Shown here one piece after another: positions 10,960-42,600 of a stretch of 64,000 nucleotides of DNA. Both the position numbers and the translations under genes were made by a program. The stretch comes from Tubiluchus corallicola (Eukaryota > Priapulida > Priapulimorpha > Priapulimorphida > Tubiluchidae). Under the pieces are notes generated by a model. That model was not told the origin of the DNA and ran no database searches. It worked only from the letters and a program-made list of their open reading frames with translations. Location of the stretch: contig JAQGDQ010001006.1 of assembly GCA_030141605.1 (NCBI GenBank), positions 1 to 64,000 of the forward strand. The letters are read 5' to 3'. The stretch's first letter is position 1, and the number at the start of each line of letters is the position of its first letter.

Positions 10960-11142
10960 TGTTTAATAATACGTGTTATCGCTTGTAAAACTGCTTTAGG
11001 TTAAAACTAATGTCTTCCCGAGTTTTTTTAATGACTGAATGTCTAATGACCGAATCAATGTTTAATAATACGTGTTATCGCTTGTAAAACAGCTTTAGTT
11101 TATCACTAAATTCTTCCCAAGTTTTTTAATGACTGAATGTCA
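10960..11142. repeat. ~96-bp tandem duplication
   Basis: Two diverged copies begin gtttaataatacgtgttatc and end with aatgactgaatgtc. They differ by scattered substitutions and small indels. Confidence 0.8.
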
Positions 11143-11934
11143 CGGTTCCAAAAAGTGAAACCTGCGGACATTTTGTACATACTTACACAATTAGGAGTTA
11201 TCATGTGTTGCCACCTTTTATAATAATTCCCAGATTAATGCTTTTTTTCCTGTATAATTTAATATAAGTACTTACAATTGTATTTTATGTAGTTCTAATA
11301 CTCTTCCGCCTTCTCGTCAAATAGTTCCACGTCAAAAATAGAAAATTGTTGTTTCCTACTTTCTTCGCGAATATGCAACCGATTCGCGACAACAGTCTTG
11401 TTACACGCTACAATAATATTAGCAACCAGACAAATGCGTGCATAATAATGTAGTATTAATTAAACTAATTAGGAACTTAAACAAAGAAGATAGGACAGCA
11501 AGACAGTCTATCATCATCATCCAATGAATCACACGTCCAGGGACATGATTCTGCTCACCTCCCTATGCCAAGACAGTCTGGCATGCAGAACACCGCTAAG
11601 CAATCACCAAGATCTTTGATCTACACAAACAATATCTATGGTATTGTTACAAATCTCAGTTCCATAGGTGAGACGATAATTCAATTTTCACACGCTCTGC
11701 TTTCTTGTATCTTGTCTAATAATTTGAGTATCTTGAATTTATTTTTACAAACTTGTTGCAAGTTTTTGTTATGAAACATTTTGAATAATTTGTTTTTTTA
11801 GTGGGAAGCACTTTTTCTGATTTCCGTAGGGGAAGTGTGTGGAAGGGCAGTTGAGGAGGTTGTTTTACATAGGGAAGGTTAGCGGGGTTCACACTGTTTT
11901 TAGTCACCGCAACAGGTGACACTGAACCAAGTTA

Positions 11935-12095
11935 TGCTATTGACCGGACGGTTTTGTCTAGTGGTAACATGTCCGCTTTCTGTCTGGGAGGTCGTGAGTT
12001 CGATACTGCAGTCGTGTAACATCAAAGACTTTAAAGATGGTACCTGCTGTTGCCCATGGTGTTTAGGACAAAAGTGGGGTAATAATAGTCTCTAT
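11935..12095 (+). repeat. tRNA-derived SINE
   Basis: A box A-like tctagtggtaacatgtccg and a box B-like gtgagttcgatac are spaced as in a tRNA, followed by a tail (catcaaagactttaaagatg, then tgttgcccatggtgtttagg) of the sort found in invertebrate tRNA-derived SINEs. It is not a functional tRNA gene. Confidence 0.7.
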
Positions 12096-12402
12096 TATGT
12101 AGTTCTAAAATTGGTTATTCACAGTCGGTAAAAAACGTGTTTGAGGTAATGTTAAAATAAGAGAATAACAATTTTCTTAGTTCTTATCCGTTTATAGAAT
12201 CAAGAATCGAGTAGTTTTATGAGTCTATTATTGGTTCACCAGGCGCTAAGACAGAAAAGTATAGGTCGTTATTACGTTTACCCAATTTTAAAAACAGTTT
12301 GTAATTGAATAACAAAAAATAAATCGAATAACGAATGTGACGAAATTAGTCAATTTCTTTCGTCTTGATGAAGTATGTAGACTCTTCGTGCAGGCGTATA
12401 AC

Positions 12403-12732
12403 TGTTGTGGAGATCCACTAGAATTAAATAGAATATTGTAGAATATTCTATAGTACAGTAGAACAATATTCTTACCTTGTAGAAGTTTCCAGAACTTTGT
12501 ATTCTAGATTATTCCCTGCCACTGATATATAAGGCGGAGCTGGCCGCTGGAGTTGATTCTCTTGTATTCTCAGATTCTGAGATACGCTTTCACATTTCCA
12601 GATTATCACATTTACTGTAAACATTTCGCGTTCCTTCATACTTTCTTGTATAATTCTCATAGAATAAATTAGTTTAAATTGACGACGCGTTTTCTGTTTT
12701 TTTCTACGAGCCGAGAGAAACAAAACACAACA
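12403..12732 (+). mobile_element. solo LTR, heat-shock-promoter family, copy 1
   Basis: The element begins TGTTGTGGAGATC and ends ACACAACA, and is flanked by the perfect 5-bp duplication ATAAC. It holds an HSE-like GAAGTTTCCAGAA (12482-12494), a TATATAAGG box (12526-12534) and AATAAA near 12663, in the order expected of U3-R. The 5-bp duplication suits Gypsy or BEL/Pao retrotransposons. No internal region is present. Confidence 0.85.
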
Positions 12733-13047
12733 ATAACACCAAGTTTTGTTGATAAGCGTTTTGCAGTGTTTACAATATCTAAAATATCGTTTTGCTGTAT
12801 GAAAGAGCTTTTGTGTGAGCTGTATAACTATTGTGAGTTTTGGTTTTAAATACGCCCGTCTTGTGTGCGTGTTTAAGCCATTTGAGCTGGATGTTGCACG
12901 GTGCTGACATCTGGCAACGAATGTGCTTGTATTATTGGTAAAATGTCAAAGGACTAAACAGACAAAGTAATAAATGTGTAAAACCCTCATTCTGCCCCAC
13001 TATTCATACGGATGCACACTATTTCATGAAGTTTCAAGAGACAGCTA

Positions 13048-13714
13048 GGAAGACCCAGGTAAAGTGGATCACTTAAGGGTTTTCGCTCATAGAGTTCAAG
13101 ACGTTTGATCTGCAACATTCAATTACATGCCCTATTCTTCCGTAGGAAACTCTGCTATATTCATATGGTAAAAACTTATAATTACTATTACTCGTTTAAC
13201 AGATATTTCCGAAATACGAATGCAAAATTTCTAGGGCAAAGTTGATCTTTTACGGACATAATTGATCATAGGTATGGGCAAAGTGGATCAGTTTAGTTTC
13301 ATCCCTCTATGAGAATTGTTGTGGTCCACTTGAACTGAACGAATATCTCTCAAGCACATTTTCTTGAAATGTTTATACTAACCTTTCTTCTTGAATAGAT
13401 AGATTTCCCATAGATCGGCAAGAAAAAGCTCAGTAGAGAAGCACAGAAGTGCTATTAAACTTGATATTGAACCAAATTGAGTCGACTCAGCAGGTTGTGG
13501 CTCTAATTATCAACTGATTCATGTTTGAAAGGTTATTTTACTACAAAACTTGCAAGTAAAGGTTCATTTAGCATCTTTTTCCTTTAGTTTCAACAACTGA
13601 ATAAAATCCAACTTCGAATCACTGCGGTCTGCGACAACTGCGACGCCTTACGGAAAAAAGAGCAAACACATTTGATCCGCTTTGCTCAGTGATCCACTTT
13701 ACCCGGGTCTCCCC
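13048..13714. mobile_element. MITE with ~24-bp inverted ends and TA duplication
   Basis: The left end reads ggaagacccaggtaaagtgg (then atca); the right end is its complement with small changes (tgatccactttacccgggtc, then tcccc). TA flanks both sides (13046-13047 and 13715-13716). The inside has further gggcaaagtggatca-like motifs but no transposase. Confidence 0.75.
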
Positions 13715-13716
13715 TA

Positions 13717-14115
13717 TAACAAACTAAATGATCTTCAAAATTATGCATTAAGATTAGTCTCTGGCTATTCAAATAAATCGTCTCTCATCACAAATCAAAC
13801 CTCTGCAACAGAATTAAGAACAATTTTTAAAATCCCAATTTTACAAGCACATAAAGACATCTACACAATCATATTTCTGTACAAATATATCAACAATATT
13901 AACACGCCCTTCATCAAAAATAAGCTTCCACTCCTCTTACAGCCAACATTAAATCCAAGAACACACAGTAGTAAACAAACACGCTCTAATAACAAACACG
14001 GCAACATTCTATATCACTAAACAAGGAGTTCAACTCTGGAATACCCTGCCATCAAATTTAAAACAAATCAAATCTTTCTGATCGATTTCTGCACTCTATA
14101 AATAAATTATCATTA
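13717..14115 (+). pseudogene. 3' end of a non-LTR retrotransposon ORF2 remnant
   Basis: Translation from 13717 gives NKLNDLQNYALRLVSGYSNK and later TRSNNKHG; after a frameshift near 14005 it continues TKQGVQLWNTLPSNLKQI. These are the usual C-terminal segments of Jockey/CR1-like ORF2 proteins. The remnant lies between a MITE on its left and the hAT element on its right, and is not expressed as a gene. Confidence 0.75.
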
Positions 14116-14394
14116 TCTCAGTAGATAAATTTACATTCCTGTCAACCTATACGGTTTGGCCGTATTGCTGTACGGGAAAAATGCATTTTTGGCCCAATAC
14201 GGCTTACAAGAAAATCCATACGGCGAAAAGAAAAATGTTGCTCAGCGAAAATAATCGCATCGAATATTCCCTTTTCGATCGGTACTTTCATGCAGACGAT
14301 CTTACTTCCGTTCAAACGTTGTCATTGCGCACACTCAGCTAATAATTTTTAACATCCGGCTAACCACTTCCGCTATTTCATTCGTGAAAAAAAC

Positions 14395-17888
<3,494 letters not shown>

Positions 17889-18322
17889 TTGTTCATTGCA
17901 GCCAGCCATTGTCATACTAAAAACATTTCAGTTTTGCAGTAAAGTAATTCAGTGACTGTATAACAGGATATAAGGAAGAATGTGAGATTAACTTGAACCC
18001 TCTCTCGTTTTTATGTGTTTTGCCTTTTTTTTAATTTATATGTATATATAAAGTTAAGTGTTTGTTACAAAATTCCATCTGATATGCATACATAAATAAT
18101 ATCACACCATAACTAAATAGTTTTTTTCATGAAAACAAGACAATAAAATCATGTTCCAATGATTTTTTGTTGTTGTGTGGACTGATATGCGATCTCGTGA
18201 CTGGTCTGTTTCTGTTGGCTCCCAGCAAATTAACATATTTTCAGATTCGGTAAGGTCCCGTGCTGTCTTATAAGGTTTAGCAAGACCCTATATAAGGACA
18301 ACGCTAATAACAGGTTGACAGG

Positions 18323-18818
18323 TATGAATTTACTTTTTTTAAATACAAAATCTATGGGCAACACAACTGTCAATTTTCAAAGACGCTTCACAAAGATACC
18401 TAAAATAATCATGACGCAGGTTTACAAGATTAAACAGTAATCCTACTAAAATTCATAAAATTACAATAAGTAAATGCATAAAAAACACAGAGATTCACAA
18501 AATACAAGCATATAACGAGAAAACAATATTTAATTACTTTAAAGATTGTATGCTATTTTAAATTAAAATATTTTAATTTGTACTTTAAAAGTGTTAGTGT
18601 ACGAGAATATCCTGATCCTGCGAGAGCACATGACGTACAGCCATAGTGGAACAGCGCACTCTATGAACCGTAAACAAAAACTATAAAACTTTCAAAACAA
18701 TGACGCATCGTTTAGTTTAGAACGTTGTAAAAGATTCTTCGCAAAGCTCTGCTAGCTAACAACAAGTTATAGGTTAATGGACGTTACATTCGACGTTGTT
18801 TAACTTCATAAATTCACT
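18323..18818. promoter_or_regulatory. 5' flank of the FSIP2-like gene
   Basis: No TATA box sits at a convincing distance from the start codon and no other gene was found. A cgagagcacatgacgtacag segment near 18620 is the only CRE-like motif. Assignment as promoter rests on position alone. Confidence 0.25.
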
Positions 18819-32393
<13,575 letters not shown>

Positions 32394-32441
32394 AAACGTG
32401 TAATCTTGCAAACTGAACTCTGTCGAAATCGTAACTAGTCT

Positions 32442-32447
32442 AATAAA
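32442..32447 (+). terminator. polyadenylation signal of the FSIP2-like gene
   Basis: AATAAA 48 bases after the stop codon, in the context gtctaataaagagatc. Confidence 0.6.
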
Positions 32448-32689
32448 GAGATCTGTTGAATATAAAATTTCTGTTATGCAGTTCAATTTACCTGATACAG
32501 TTCTTGCTAGGTTTTTAATAAAAAGAAGCCAGACAATTATGGCTTCATTAAAGTACAGTCGCATCAGGGTAGAAGTCAAAAATACCATTCCGCTGTCAAG
32601 TTTTGTCACAAACGTGGGAATACTTGTTTATTCATTCACTCACTCACTTACTCATTTTTCACTTATTTGCTAATTCATTTTGCGAGTGA

Positions 32690-32750
32690 GAGTGTGTGTG
32701 TGTGTGTGCGGGCGTGCGTGTGTGTGTGTGAGTGAGAGAGAGAGAGAGAG
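32690..32750. repeat. TG and GA dinucleotide tract
   Basis: A (TG)n run with CG interruptions is followed by (GA)n. Confidence 0.9.
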
Positions 32751-32884
32751 AATCAGAAACAGAAAGAGAGGATCGATGAGGAGGGTGGGACTGAGATAGC
32801 AAGATGACGAAAAGGGAGTAGACAGCAATTTGATAAAGTTTACAATTGCCCACAAACAAGAAATTAGTTCGTGAAGCTGATTAG

Positions 32885-33155
32885 TGTTAGAATTAGTGTT
32901 AGGATTGGGTGGGGTTAGGGTTAGTGTTAGGGTTGGGGTTGGGGTTAGTGTTGGGGTTGGGTTAGGGTTAGGATTGTTTGAGGTTAGGGTTAGTGTTAGG
33001 GTTGGGGTTAGTGTTGGGGTTGGGTTAGGGTTAGGATTTGGTGAGGTTAGAGTTAGTGTTAGGGTTAGGTTAGTGCTAGGGTTGTGTTGGGCTAGGGTTA
33101 GGGTTGGGTGGGGTTAGGGTTGGGTGGGGTTAAGGTTAGGGTTAGGATTAGGGTA
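32885..33155. repeat. telomere-like degenerate TTAGGG minisatellite, copy 3
   Basis: Variants of gggttagtgttagggttggg for about 270 bases, between acaagaaattagttcgtgaa on the left and attgaaattgtgtgggaaac on the right. The flanks are shared with the 25085-25235 array, so the block seems to move or duplicate as a unit. Confidence 0.85.
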
Positions 33156-33666
33156 TTGAAATTGTGTGGGAAACTCCTTCCGTTTTATTCTTTATTGCTT
33201 CTATTATCCTTATCTAATATTTCAGCTATTGAGTCTTGCAGGTGAGTAAATTATCCTGAATAAGAAACTATAATTAAATTTTGTAAAAAAACTTAAGTTT
33301 ATTTTTGATAAAAAACCTTACTCTCGTTGAAGGTCATTATTAAAGTTTAATAAAGTGTAAAATATAGACATAAAACAAAGATGGACACGGGAAAAAGTAG
33401 ATTTAATTAGATTATTATAAAAACAAGTTCAAATTTTAATATCTACGTGTATTCTAAAAGAAATATGATAAATAATACAAAACGAATCTGGACTTCTGCA
33501 TTATGACATTATAATGACGTAAATAGTAATATTATTTTTTACTTTGTTATTCTATTTTTTTGTTATTCATATAACCACACTTTGTATGCTTACAGCACTT
33601 GCATATTGTTTCTTTTAGACCTCCCTGTAGAAGCCATATCCATAAACTCCCAACACATGTAGGAAA

Positions 33667-36600
33667 CTAACAATCAGAACATAATTGTTCTCTGTTGTTA
33701 CATTGATCACATGCAAACAAATATATGTATTCAATGCAAAATACGATAAAGGAAATGACGACACCGGAAATATAAAGCACAAAGACTCCCACAATGTCTG
33801 CCATTCTAAATGGTCTGTAAACGCTGCTGTGTTCTTTGTCACATTTTATTCTCGGTTCTGCTTCTAATATCCATTTATTCATGTAACCAGATACAATCAT
33901 TCTTTGAATTCTGAAATGAAATAAACAAATTCTTATACAATGTTTTCACTGAGTACTATAGATATATCTTTTATTAATGAAACCAAAAAAGAAGATTAAA
34001 TAATACATTAATAATACAAGGGCACAAACTGAAAATAGAAAACAACAGATTAGAATTTAACTCTAATAAAACAAACATCAAAATAAAAGATGATATAATG
34101 GAAAAATTGCAGAGAAACGTAAAACTTACCTGAAAATGAGAACCAGACAAGAGCACAACATAGTAAACAATTAGTTCAAATATACATAATGAAGAACCAC
34201 AGCAGTAAGCATAATAAGAATAAGACACAACTGTTGGGAGCCAAGTGGACCACTGAGCCAAGTAGACCAATTGGTCTACTTGGGCTAGCCCAAGGAGGAC
34301 ACTAGTGACAGGTCGTGAATTGAGTCGTTAAGTGTACTGACACCGTCAGTTGTCCTTGTTTATGTAATAATAATAATTAAAAACGTTAGTACACGTTGAA
34401 TAATTTATTATACATCTAATAAAATAAAAGAATTTTATTCTGAGCTGGTAGAACGGACAATATTAAATTTGGTTTCGATATTAATGTTGTTGAAGTGAAA
34501 AAAAAAACACTTTTTTGCGAATACAAAATTTGTTTAAGGTATATCATTTTTGATTTTGTCTCGCTTCACAAACAGGTGATCCGTTTCACTACCTCTTGGG
34601 CAAATAATTGTTTTCTTATAAGTAAATGTTCTAGCGATCTATGTGTCCTACATGGGCTAGCGAGCCATGTAGGACAGCGCCCTACATGTTACAATACTAC
34701 TGATAATATTAAAACTAATTATCCTTGCTTTTCTTAAACGTTAAAAATTACTTTTTTACCAACAAGTTTTTTACCAACCAACAAGCACAATTTTTAATAA
34801 AATGAAGAAACTTTCACAGAATTTTCAAAAATTTGACAAAATTACCGATTCTCGACAAAAATCGCTAGTGTCCTACTTGGGCTGCCCATGTAGCGCATCG
34901 GTTTTACCGGAAGTGGTCTACTTGGCTCAGTGGTCAACTCGGCTCCCTACAACAACTTCTACATTTTGCACAATTTACACAAGCGGGAACTACAATAAGG
35001 GAAATCAGCTCAACATGTGAGTGTGACACAGAGACGATCGTCACTCAGTAAACATGATGTGTCCTAGAAACTGGCTCTTTCACGCATGTAGATTTTTTAC
35101 AGTTCAAACATGAAGAGAATCAAATACGTTCACATAAGATTTGTAATTTTACCTAAGTTGTGACATACCCGTTATTAAAAAGCTCCAAATACGGGCTATT
35201 CTTTTGCACAGGGAAAGCGAACTGTTGAACAAAGAAGTTATCCTTGGCGATATATACAGGACATTTTCCAGTTCTGTAAAAGTCTTCGACCATTTCTGCT
35301 CGCAAACTCTGATGTCCTGATATCCAGGCATTATTGTTTTCTTTAACTTTGTGAAAAGCTTCTGAAGTATACTGGAAATGTCTGTTAGGATTTTCAATAA
35401 ATTTCCTCCATATTTCCTTTTGAAAGCGAGTTTGTCCGTTCTGAAAGAAGTTTAAAGAACACTTTTAGTATTGAGACTGAATTGAAAAAACGCTTTGATT
35501 TAGCGTTACATACATTTTCACTCTTTTCTTAACTTATTCTGTTACCAATGAGCCACTCTGTGATTTGACCTGGCGGCTTATTTCCAATTATTTCCCTCAT
35601 TTTAGTGGCAAATTGTTGTGTTTTGTTTCTCTCGGAAGGCTCGTAGAGAAAACCAGAAAACATTTCGTCAAATTAAACTAGTTTATTAAGCGAGAATTCT
35701 GCAACACAAAAGTTTGAAGGAACACGAAATGATTACACTAAACGTGAAAATCTGGAAAACGTTTGAGTGTATCTGAAAATGTAAGTATACAAGAGAATGT
35801 GTAAGTGGCGTCCATGTGAATCTGTGTGTGCTCTCGTCTCAGCGGCCTGCTTCGCCTTATATAGCGCGTCCAAGAAGCTTCCAGAAGTTTTGTTCCAGAA
35901 CATTCCACACGGTAAGACGCTTATTCTAACCGAAAATTCTACAATGTTCCATGCAATTCTAATAGACGCCAGCGATCTCCACAACACAAACCTTCATGCC
36001 GCTCACTGATCAGCTTTTACAGTTTACCAACAATATTAAATTTTAATCAAAGCAAAGTTACTAAAATGACTGATAAATAAAACATTGCAATATTTTAATG
36101 TTGTACTGAGAAACTGAGAAGCAGACACTTAATAAATGTGGTATGATATACAAGTACCTTAAAGTACGTTTCCCAGCTACTTTTGTGCTCGAATATAGGC
36201 TTGATGATATTCTGTGCACTCAATTCTTGAACGGTTTTTACTGGAAGTTTCAAAGGAGCTGGCAAAGTTAAGAATGCAACCAGATTTCCTGTATAAACTG
36301 CAGCTAATGTAACTACGAACAGCCACCAAGAACCAATCAGAACACGACACGTTGAACTTCTTGGCTGCGCAGCAAAGCCTGCAAATGTTTCGAAGTACTA
36401 TAAAAGAATTGCTGGATCTACCATTTTCTTCACGCTCGATCATCGCATTCTATACCACCAGTGATTGAGAGAGAAAAGTTTGCCAAGAAAACGGAGGCAA
36501 AGTTGGCTTCTACTAGTCTAATAATCTACTAGACTACTTGACTAGGAGTCTCCTAGAGTAAACCAGTTATTGCTTTCATATAAACAATAAACAGCTTAGT

Positions 36601-39549
36601 TTAGTGATAGTTACTTACTTTGCTTAGAAGTAGCTCTTAACAACAGCTCAAACCACTGGTACAGTGACAATGGCGACGACCTTTTCATCAAGCACGTTCT
36701 GTTGGCCTCTATGACACGAGCCACAATGGTCATTATTAGCAAACTACCAATAAAAGAATACCACACCTGTAAAATATAATATCATCATCAAATTGTCAAA
36801 TGCAGATTAAGTCTAAAGTAGGTGTTGGGCAGCCAGAAATTCTAATACAGTCAAACCTCCTTATACCGCCCACTTTGGGATGGGGCGCAAATTGGCGTTA
36901 TGACGAGTTTGGCGTTATAACGAGATGCGTTATATTTTGCCACAGACGAGTCACATCAGTCAGACAGCAGGACACGAATTAGAGGCTCAATTTTCACTCT
37001 AAAAGGTAATGAATTTAAAGAAAATTATAGTAATTAATCATTATTGACATTTTGTTTACATAATAAACGTGTCTTGCATTCAATTATAAACATCTAATTG
37101 GCTGTAGGCCTACTGCTCCGCTAAACAATAACCATATATATGTAAAAAATGTTAAGTTTCGACTACAAGTTTCTTGCCGGGATTTGTTTAGGATGATTCT
37201 TAGGAAACGAGCAAATATCACGGCAAATATCATTTATGTGGCGAAAAAGAACCACACGTTTTCTTGTCAGTTGCTGTTATGATTGCGTGGCACATTGACA
37301 ATAATATCAGAGGAATCAGTCACTTTACATTGTGAATGTACGATGTACAGTACGGCTTGAAAACAATGAGAACATGATAACATGCATTATTTTGTACAAC
37401 ACGTGACGTCTAGTCAGAGTAAATTACCCAGCCGAGCGTATAGCTGCTATAATATCAAGACCACTGGCGTGGTTGGCAGTTTTTTCCCCATTAAGCAAAT
37501 TTGCCGGGCTGGTGGCAGGTAAGAAGTGGCAGCATAACAGGTTATCTTTATATACAGTTTAATGCAGCCGTTTTGTATAGCTGCTATAATATCAAGACCA
37601 CTGGCGTGGTTGGCAGTTTTTTCCCCATTAAGCAAATTTGCCGGGCTGGTGGCAGGTAAGAAGTGGCGGCATAACAGGTTATCTTTATATACAGTTTAAT
37701 GCAGCCGTTTTGTTGTGTTTTGTGGGTGGTTGGGTTTTTTTTGTTTGGGGTGGTGGGGTGGTGGGGTAACAGGTTATCTTTATATACAGTTTAATACAGC
37801 CGTTTTGTTTCTGCCCATTTTTGGTTAGACAAGTTTAGCGGTACAGTATAACGAGGTTTGACTGTATAAAAGAATTTGGTAAACACAGGTAAACTGGTAA
37901 ACACAGCAGTTGGATTTAATCCAGCAAAAACAATGCTGTTATACTACACGCTGTTACATACCAGTAGCTTGTCAGCACCACTTACGATATATATATATAT
38001 ATATAACAGGACTAACAAATGAATAGTTACACATTGAACATATTCTTTGAAGAATTAGACATTGTATATCAAGATATTCTTTAAAAAGTTGACATTCTGC
38101 ACCTAACTACATGTAGTAAATGCCTACATTGCCTGATGTACAAAATACCTGAAGTAGTCTTTCAGTTACATGAAAATGAACTTGCAAAATTCGTAAAATA
38201 TTACCTGTGACGAAAACGGAGCAATGAACGCACGATAATTTAACGTTTGTACTGGTCGCTTTATCATAAATGTACCACGTGAATCACAGTATGGAACTGT
38301 GAAATCTGCAACTTCTAACCTTTCATGTAACACGGTGAACGTACCGATAGCAAGTTCAACTTCCTGAAAAATGAAATCACAGAAACATTATTTCAATTTC
38401 AAAGTAGCCAAAATAGCCAACACTCTTGCATTGATTCTTACACACAGAGATTCTCATATCTGCGATAACCATGCTGAAATGTCTTTCAAATATCATGCGT
38501 GGACAGATCTGTGGCTTCAAGCAGATGTAGTAATATTATAAGCAAGCAAAGATTGCCTAGTGCTGGGAATTACTACTGCATGAAGTAGCATCGCATAGCA
38601 TAGCTCACAATTTTGTCCAGCACTTCAAAACCAAAACTTAAACAGCATAGCATTTTGATATGTTGCATCTGGTGAGCAATGATGACGTTTGTCACCGCAT
38701 CTAAAAAAGGTTTTCTAGATACATTCTTTAACTTCTTTATTTTTAATTAAATGAACTCTTAAATGAAATGAAATAAATATACACCAGTCCCACTCAAACT
38801 CAGTCATCAACATGTCTTCTGAAAGTTAGCTATAAACCTTAACTGATAAGTATGTGAAGCTTTCATTAAATGGTTGGAAAAATAATCTAAGCTTCTGTTC
38901 TTTCATACTTTCGTACTCTTAATTGTGGTATAGATCAATTACTTATTAAACTACCTTTCTAGAAATCATTCCCATCATCCCACTCCAAGAGCCATTTGCT
39001 TGTTTAGAACCGTACTTTCCATCCACACTGGGTATCAAATCATACCTTAAAAATGTAAAAAAACAAGAAGGAAACGTGACTTTGAAAAAATGAAACAACG
39101 AGCGTACATCAAACAGTGGAACAGTAATATGTATTTTCAATGATGATGCTGATATAAGAGGCAATACGTTAAGGTTATTTGCTGTTAGAATTATACTGAC
39201 GCTTGGCTGTTAATGATGAAACGGATAAGCTATGAATAGATCACTCAAGTTTGTTCACACCAAAGCTGCTCTTATATTTACTAATGACTTATATTATGAC
39301 TGGGCTCGGTATAGGCACGATCAGATTGTGGATTAAAGTGATATTTTACCATTTGTTTAAATGTTAATTTTGTTTACAATCATCTGATTCTTATAGTCAA
39401 AATCTCAATAATTGTAAACTAGTATAAAATTGATTTCCGATATGAATTAAAGGACTTATCTGTTTGGTGCTTGTCACAGTAAGCAACATAGATTACAAAA
39501 ATGAAAGTTGAGAAAAGCAACCAGGGAGAAAAGTGAGAGAGATATAGAG

Positions 39550-39610
<61 letters not shown>

Positions 39611-42600
39611 AATGAAATATACATACGTGAAATTAAACATGTCTGCCAAACCATTGAGAATATTGATGATCAGTCCGGAATGATTTGTGCCAGCTTCTGA
39701 ATTTCCAGGAAGAAGATATGATGCAGACTAAAACGGCAAAAACAAAATAGCTACATAACTGCAAAAGTATAGAAGAGTAACTAATGTAAGTACATAATTC
39801 ATTTACATAGGTATTATGCATACACTTCAAAGAGCATGAAAAACACTCGCCGTAATCAAAAGCTGTACAGCTTAGATGACGATAGCTTTATAATAAAAAA
39901 ATAGGTCTTATACAGTGTTAAATAAAAAACTTTACGAACAGCAAGCCGTTTAATACAAAAGGATGCATCTGGCTGTAACAATAATAGAAAAAAAGCAGCG
40001 CGTCGTGACCAGAAGGTGACAGAATCATGTCAGTCCATGAATGATTCATTTATGATGAGATGATAATCACGATAACAATGATGAAGATGGAAAAGATGGC
40101 AATGACAAGAGCAAATAATCGTACAGTAATCATTTGTTATCAATTATAATTTATTTATTTAGGGTGCTTAGCTAATTAATTTCGTATCACATTTAAAATC
40201 GCCCAAAAATTTAAGATTGTAAAATTGTGTAAACATACTTGATTGATCATTGCTCCAACTCTAATGTTTCTTCCATTTAATTTATACTTTGTCATTGGAA
40301 ATAAATATTCTTCCTTCACGAGACCTTTTTCCTGGAAAACAGATAGACATTAATAGGTTTGCAGGCTAATGGTTTGCGAAATACTTGTAGACCTATTTGA
40401 GCAAGTTACATAAAAGCTTGAATTAATACCAAAAAATTATATATGAAGTCTAAAAAATTGAAATTGAAAAAACCCAAACTCGTTTCCTTAAAGTTAAATC
40501 ATTCAGACCTTATTGGGTAGCATCAATTTCTGAAGTGTATTTCTGATGCCACGTGGGGTCTCAGATGCTGACACTGTCGTGATGGTGTAAAGGTTAATAT
40601 CTTTGCTCTGCAAAGTCAGAAGAAAATATTTATGCAACATAAGATGAAATTAAAGCTGAATAAGACATGAAACGTGGAATGCCGTTGTCTCTCATGACAA
40701 GTTAGTAAACAGTTATAGGCAGACCCATTTAAAGTAAAGGCATAAATCACAACTCACGATATGTCACTTCATCACAAGCTTTAGCATGATTGCTAACTTG
40801 TGAATATTGCTATGATCTAATGTGAAATTCATCCAGTTCTAATGAGAAAATTTTTCATGCTTTTATAAAACGAAATTTACGAAATTGAGCTTACCTATTG
40901 TTTTAGTTATTAGTGTAAGATTTTCATTAATTGCTATAATTCTACTGTTTCTCCTTAAATGTAGTTTATCAGAGTTTTAAAATAATACAATGTTCTACAG
41001 AATAAATGTGTTGAAAATTGTAATTGCAATTCTAAAACTTTTTGCGTACTAAACTTTGTCATAATTATGACATAACATAAGATAATATAACATAATTTTA
41101 ATATTTAACTATTGTAAATACCGTTTACCAAAATTATTATTATTATTGTATGGCGATTATACCCCATGTGCAGGGTTCTGTCTGTGTAGTTTTCCACTGT
41201 AATGTGTTGCATTGTTTGTATAATGAATTTTGTAATGAATAGTAAAATCGTCAATAATTATCTATCTAAATAAATTACTATCTATAGCAGTTTTCTTAGA
41301 GAGTTAGAGATTTGGTCGCATATATTGTCAGAGAGGAACTCGCAGTAACTTTTGCTTTGAGTGTGAATCAGCTTGCAAGTTTCTTTTTGGCGAGTTACTT
41401 ACAAGTTTCATAACGAGAAGTATGTACCAACCTTATTAAATGAAGAATGTGGTGGACTAATAATGAGCGCATGCGTAAATGCTGGAATGACGTCAGTAAG
41501 AGCTTGAGGCTTATCTTCTAATAGAAATATCCATCGATTGACGAAATCAAATCTATTGGAAGACGTTACCTGCAAAAAGTTTGGAGTGTTTGTCATAAAT
41601 GCACAATGATAACACTTCTAAACCGTTAAGCAACGCGTGCCATCTTATGACAAAATATATGAACAGCCTACCGTTACTTTCATTACTGAATCATTTATTT
41701 AAGAAATATTATTATTATTAATATCAATATTATTTTACATCGAACAAACGTTACATAAGTAGTTCATAAAAAAGTGTTAGCAGGCAAGATTATCACACGA
41801 TTGGTAATAAAAACAACATGACATAGTAAAAAAATTAATGGGCCTAGTATTTTTGCTAAAATATTTAAGTAGCACAATTTCTTTCAAATTAACGTATTAC
41901 AATATAATTTAGAATTGATTAAAATGGCGTTCTTTGGACAATACAACGATAATTTCAAATATTTTATTGGCCTCGAATATTTTATTCGAACTGAAATTCC
42001 AATTTATAATCTGCTCTAGATCTTTGCATAGAAATTTTTGTAAGGGAATCAGACTAATTCTGAAACATTGGATGACTCATTCTTAAAGTTTATTGGTTTT
42101 GATCAGTATGGAAATTTATAAAAAGCATATCGTATTTATGCCAGAGGTAGAACATGGAGGCAATTTACAAAATCTGCAAACCCTTTGGAAAGAAATACTT
42201 ACCACTTCCACAAGACTGGAGGAACTTAGTGAGTTTCCAAAGACCACAAAGTTGTTAATATTCTGCTTTTTAGAGACGAAGAGTTGCCACATTGCCTTAA
42301 GGTTGTCATTTATCAATGTTACAGTCATGACTTTGGTATTATTAAAAATATAATATGTAAAATCCTCAAAGCAGTTAGGTCTACCTATAATAAAAAGAAT
42401 AACTATACATTGCAGAACAGTAAGCAAATTCACTATACATAACTTCGGGCTGGCCTGATCATCTGACATGAAGCCTACAGAGGCCTCTTATTATCATTAA
42501 TAAAAACAAATTTAAGCTCATTAGCGACAAATTATGATAGTAACGAGATGAAGGCATTTCATTTGTGTTAACTGAAAGTAAATAATATTGTATTTATGGA

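Larger units (their letters stand above)
9788..12402. other. non-coding spacer after ATP6V1H
   Basis: No exon with both splice sites or a recognisable protein was found. It contains CRE-like repeats (10168-10254), a ~96-bp tandem duplication (10960-11142) and a tRNA-derived SINE (11935-12095). Confidence 0.6.

Noticed and set aside
36177-36443. 88-codon minus-strand frame in iGluR-1 exon 11
   Set aside because: Wrong frame; the splice-consistent frame reads CRVLIGSWWLFVVTL and VYTGNLVAFLT.
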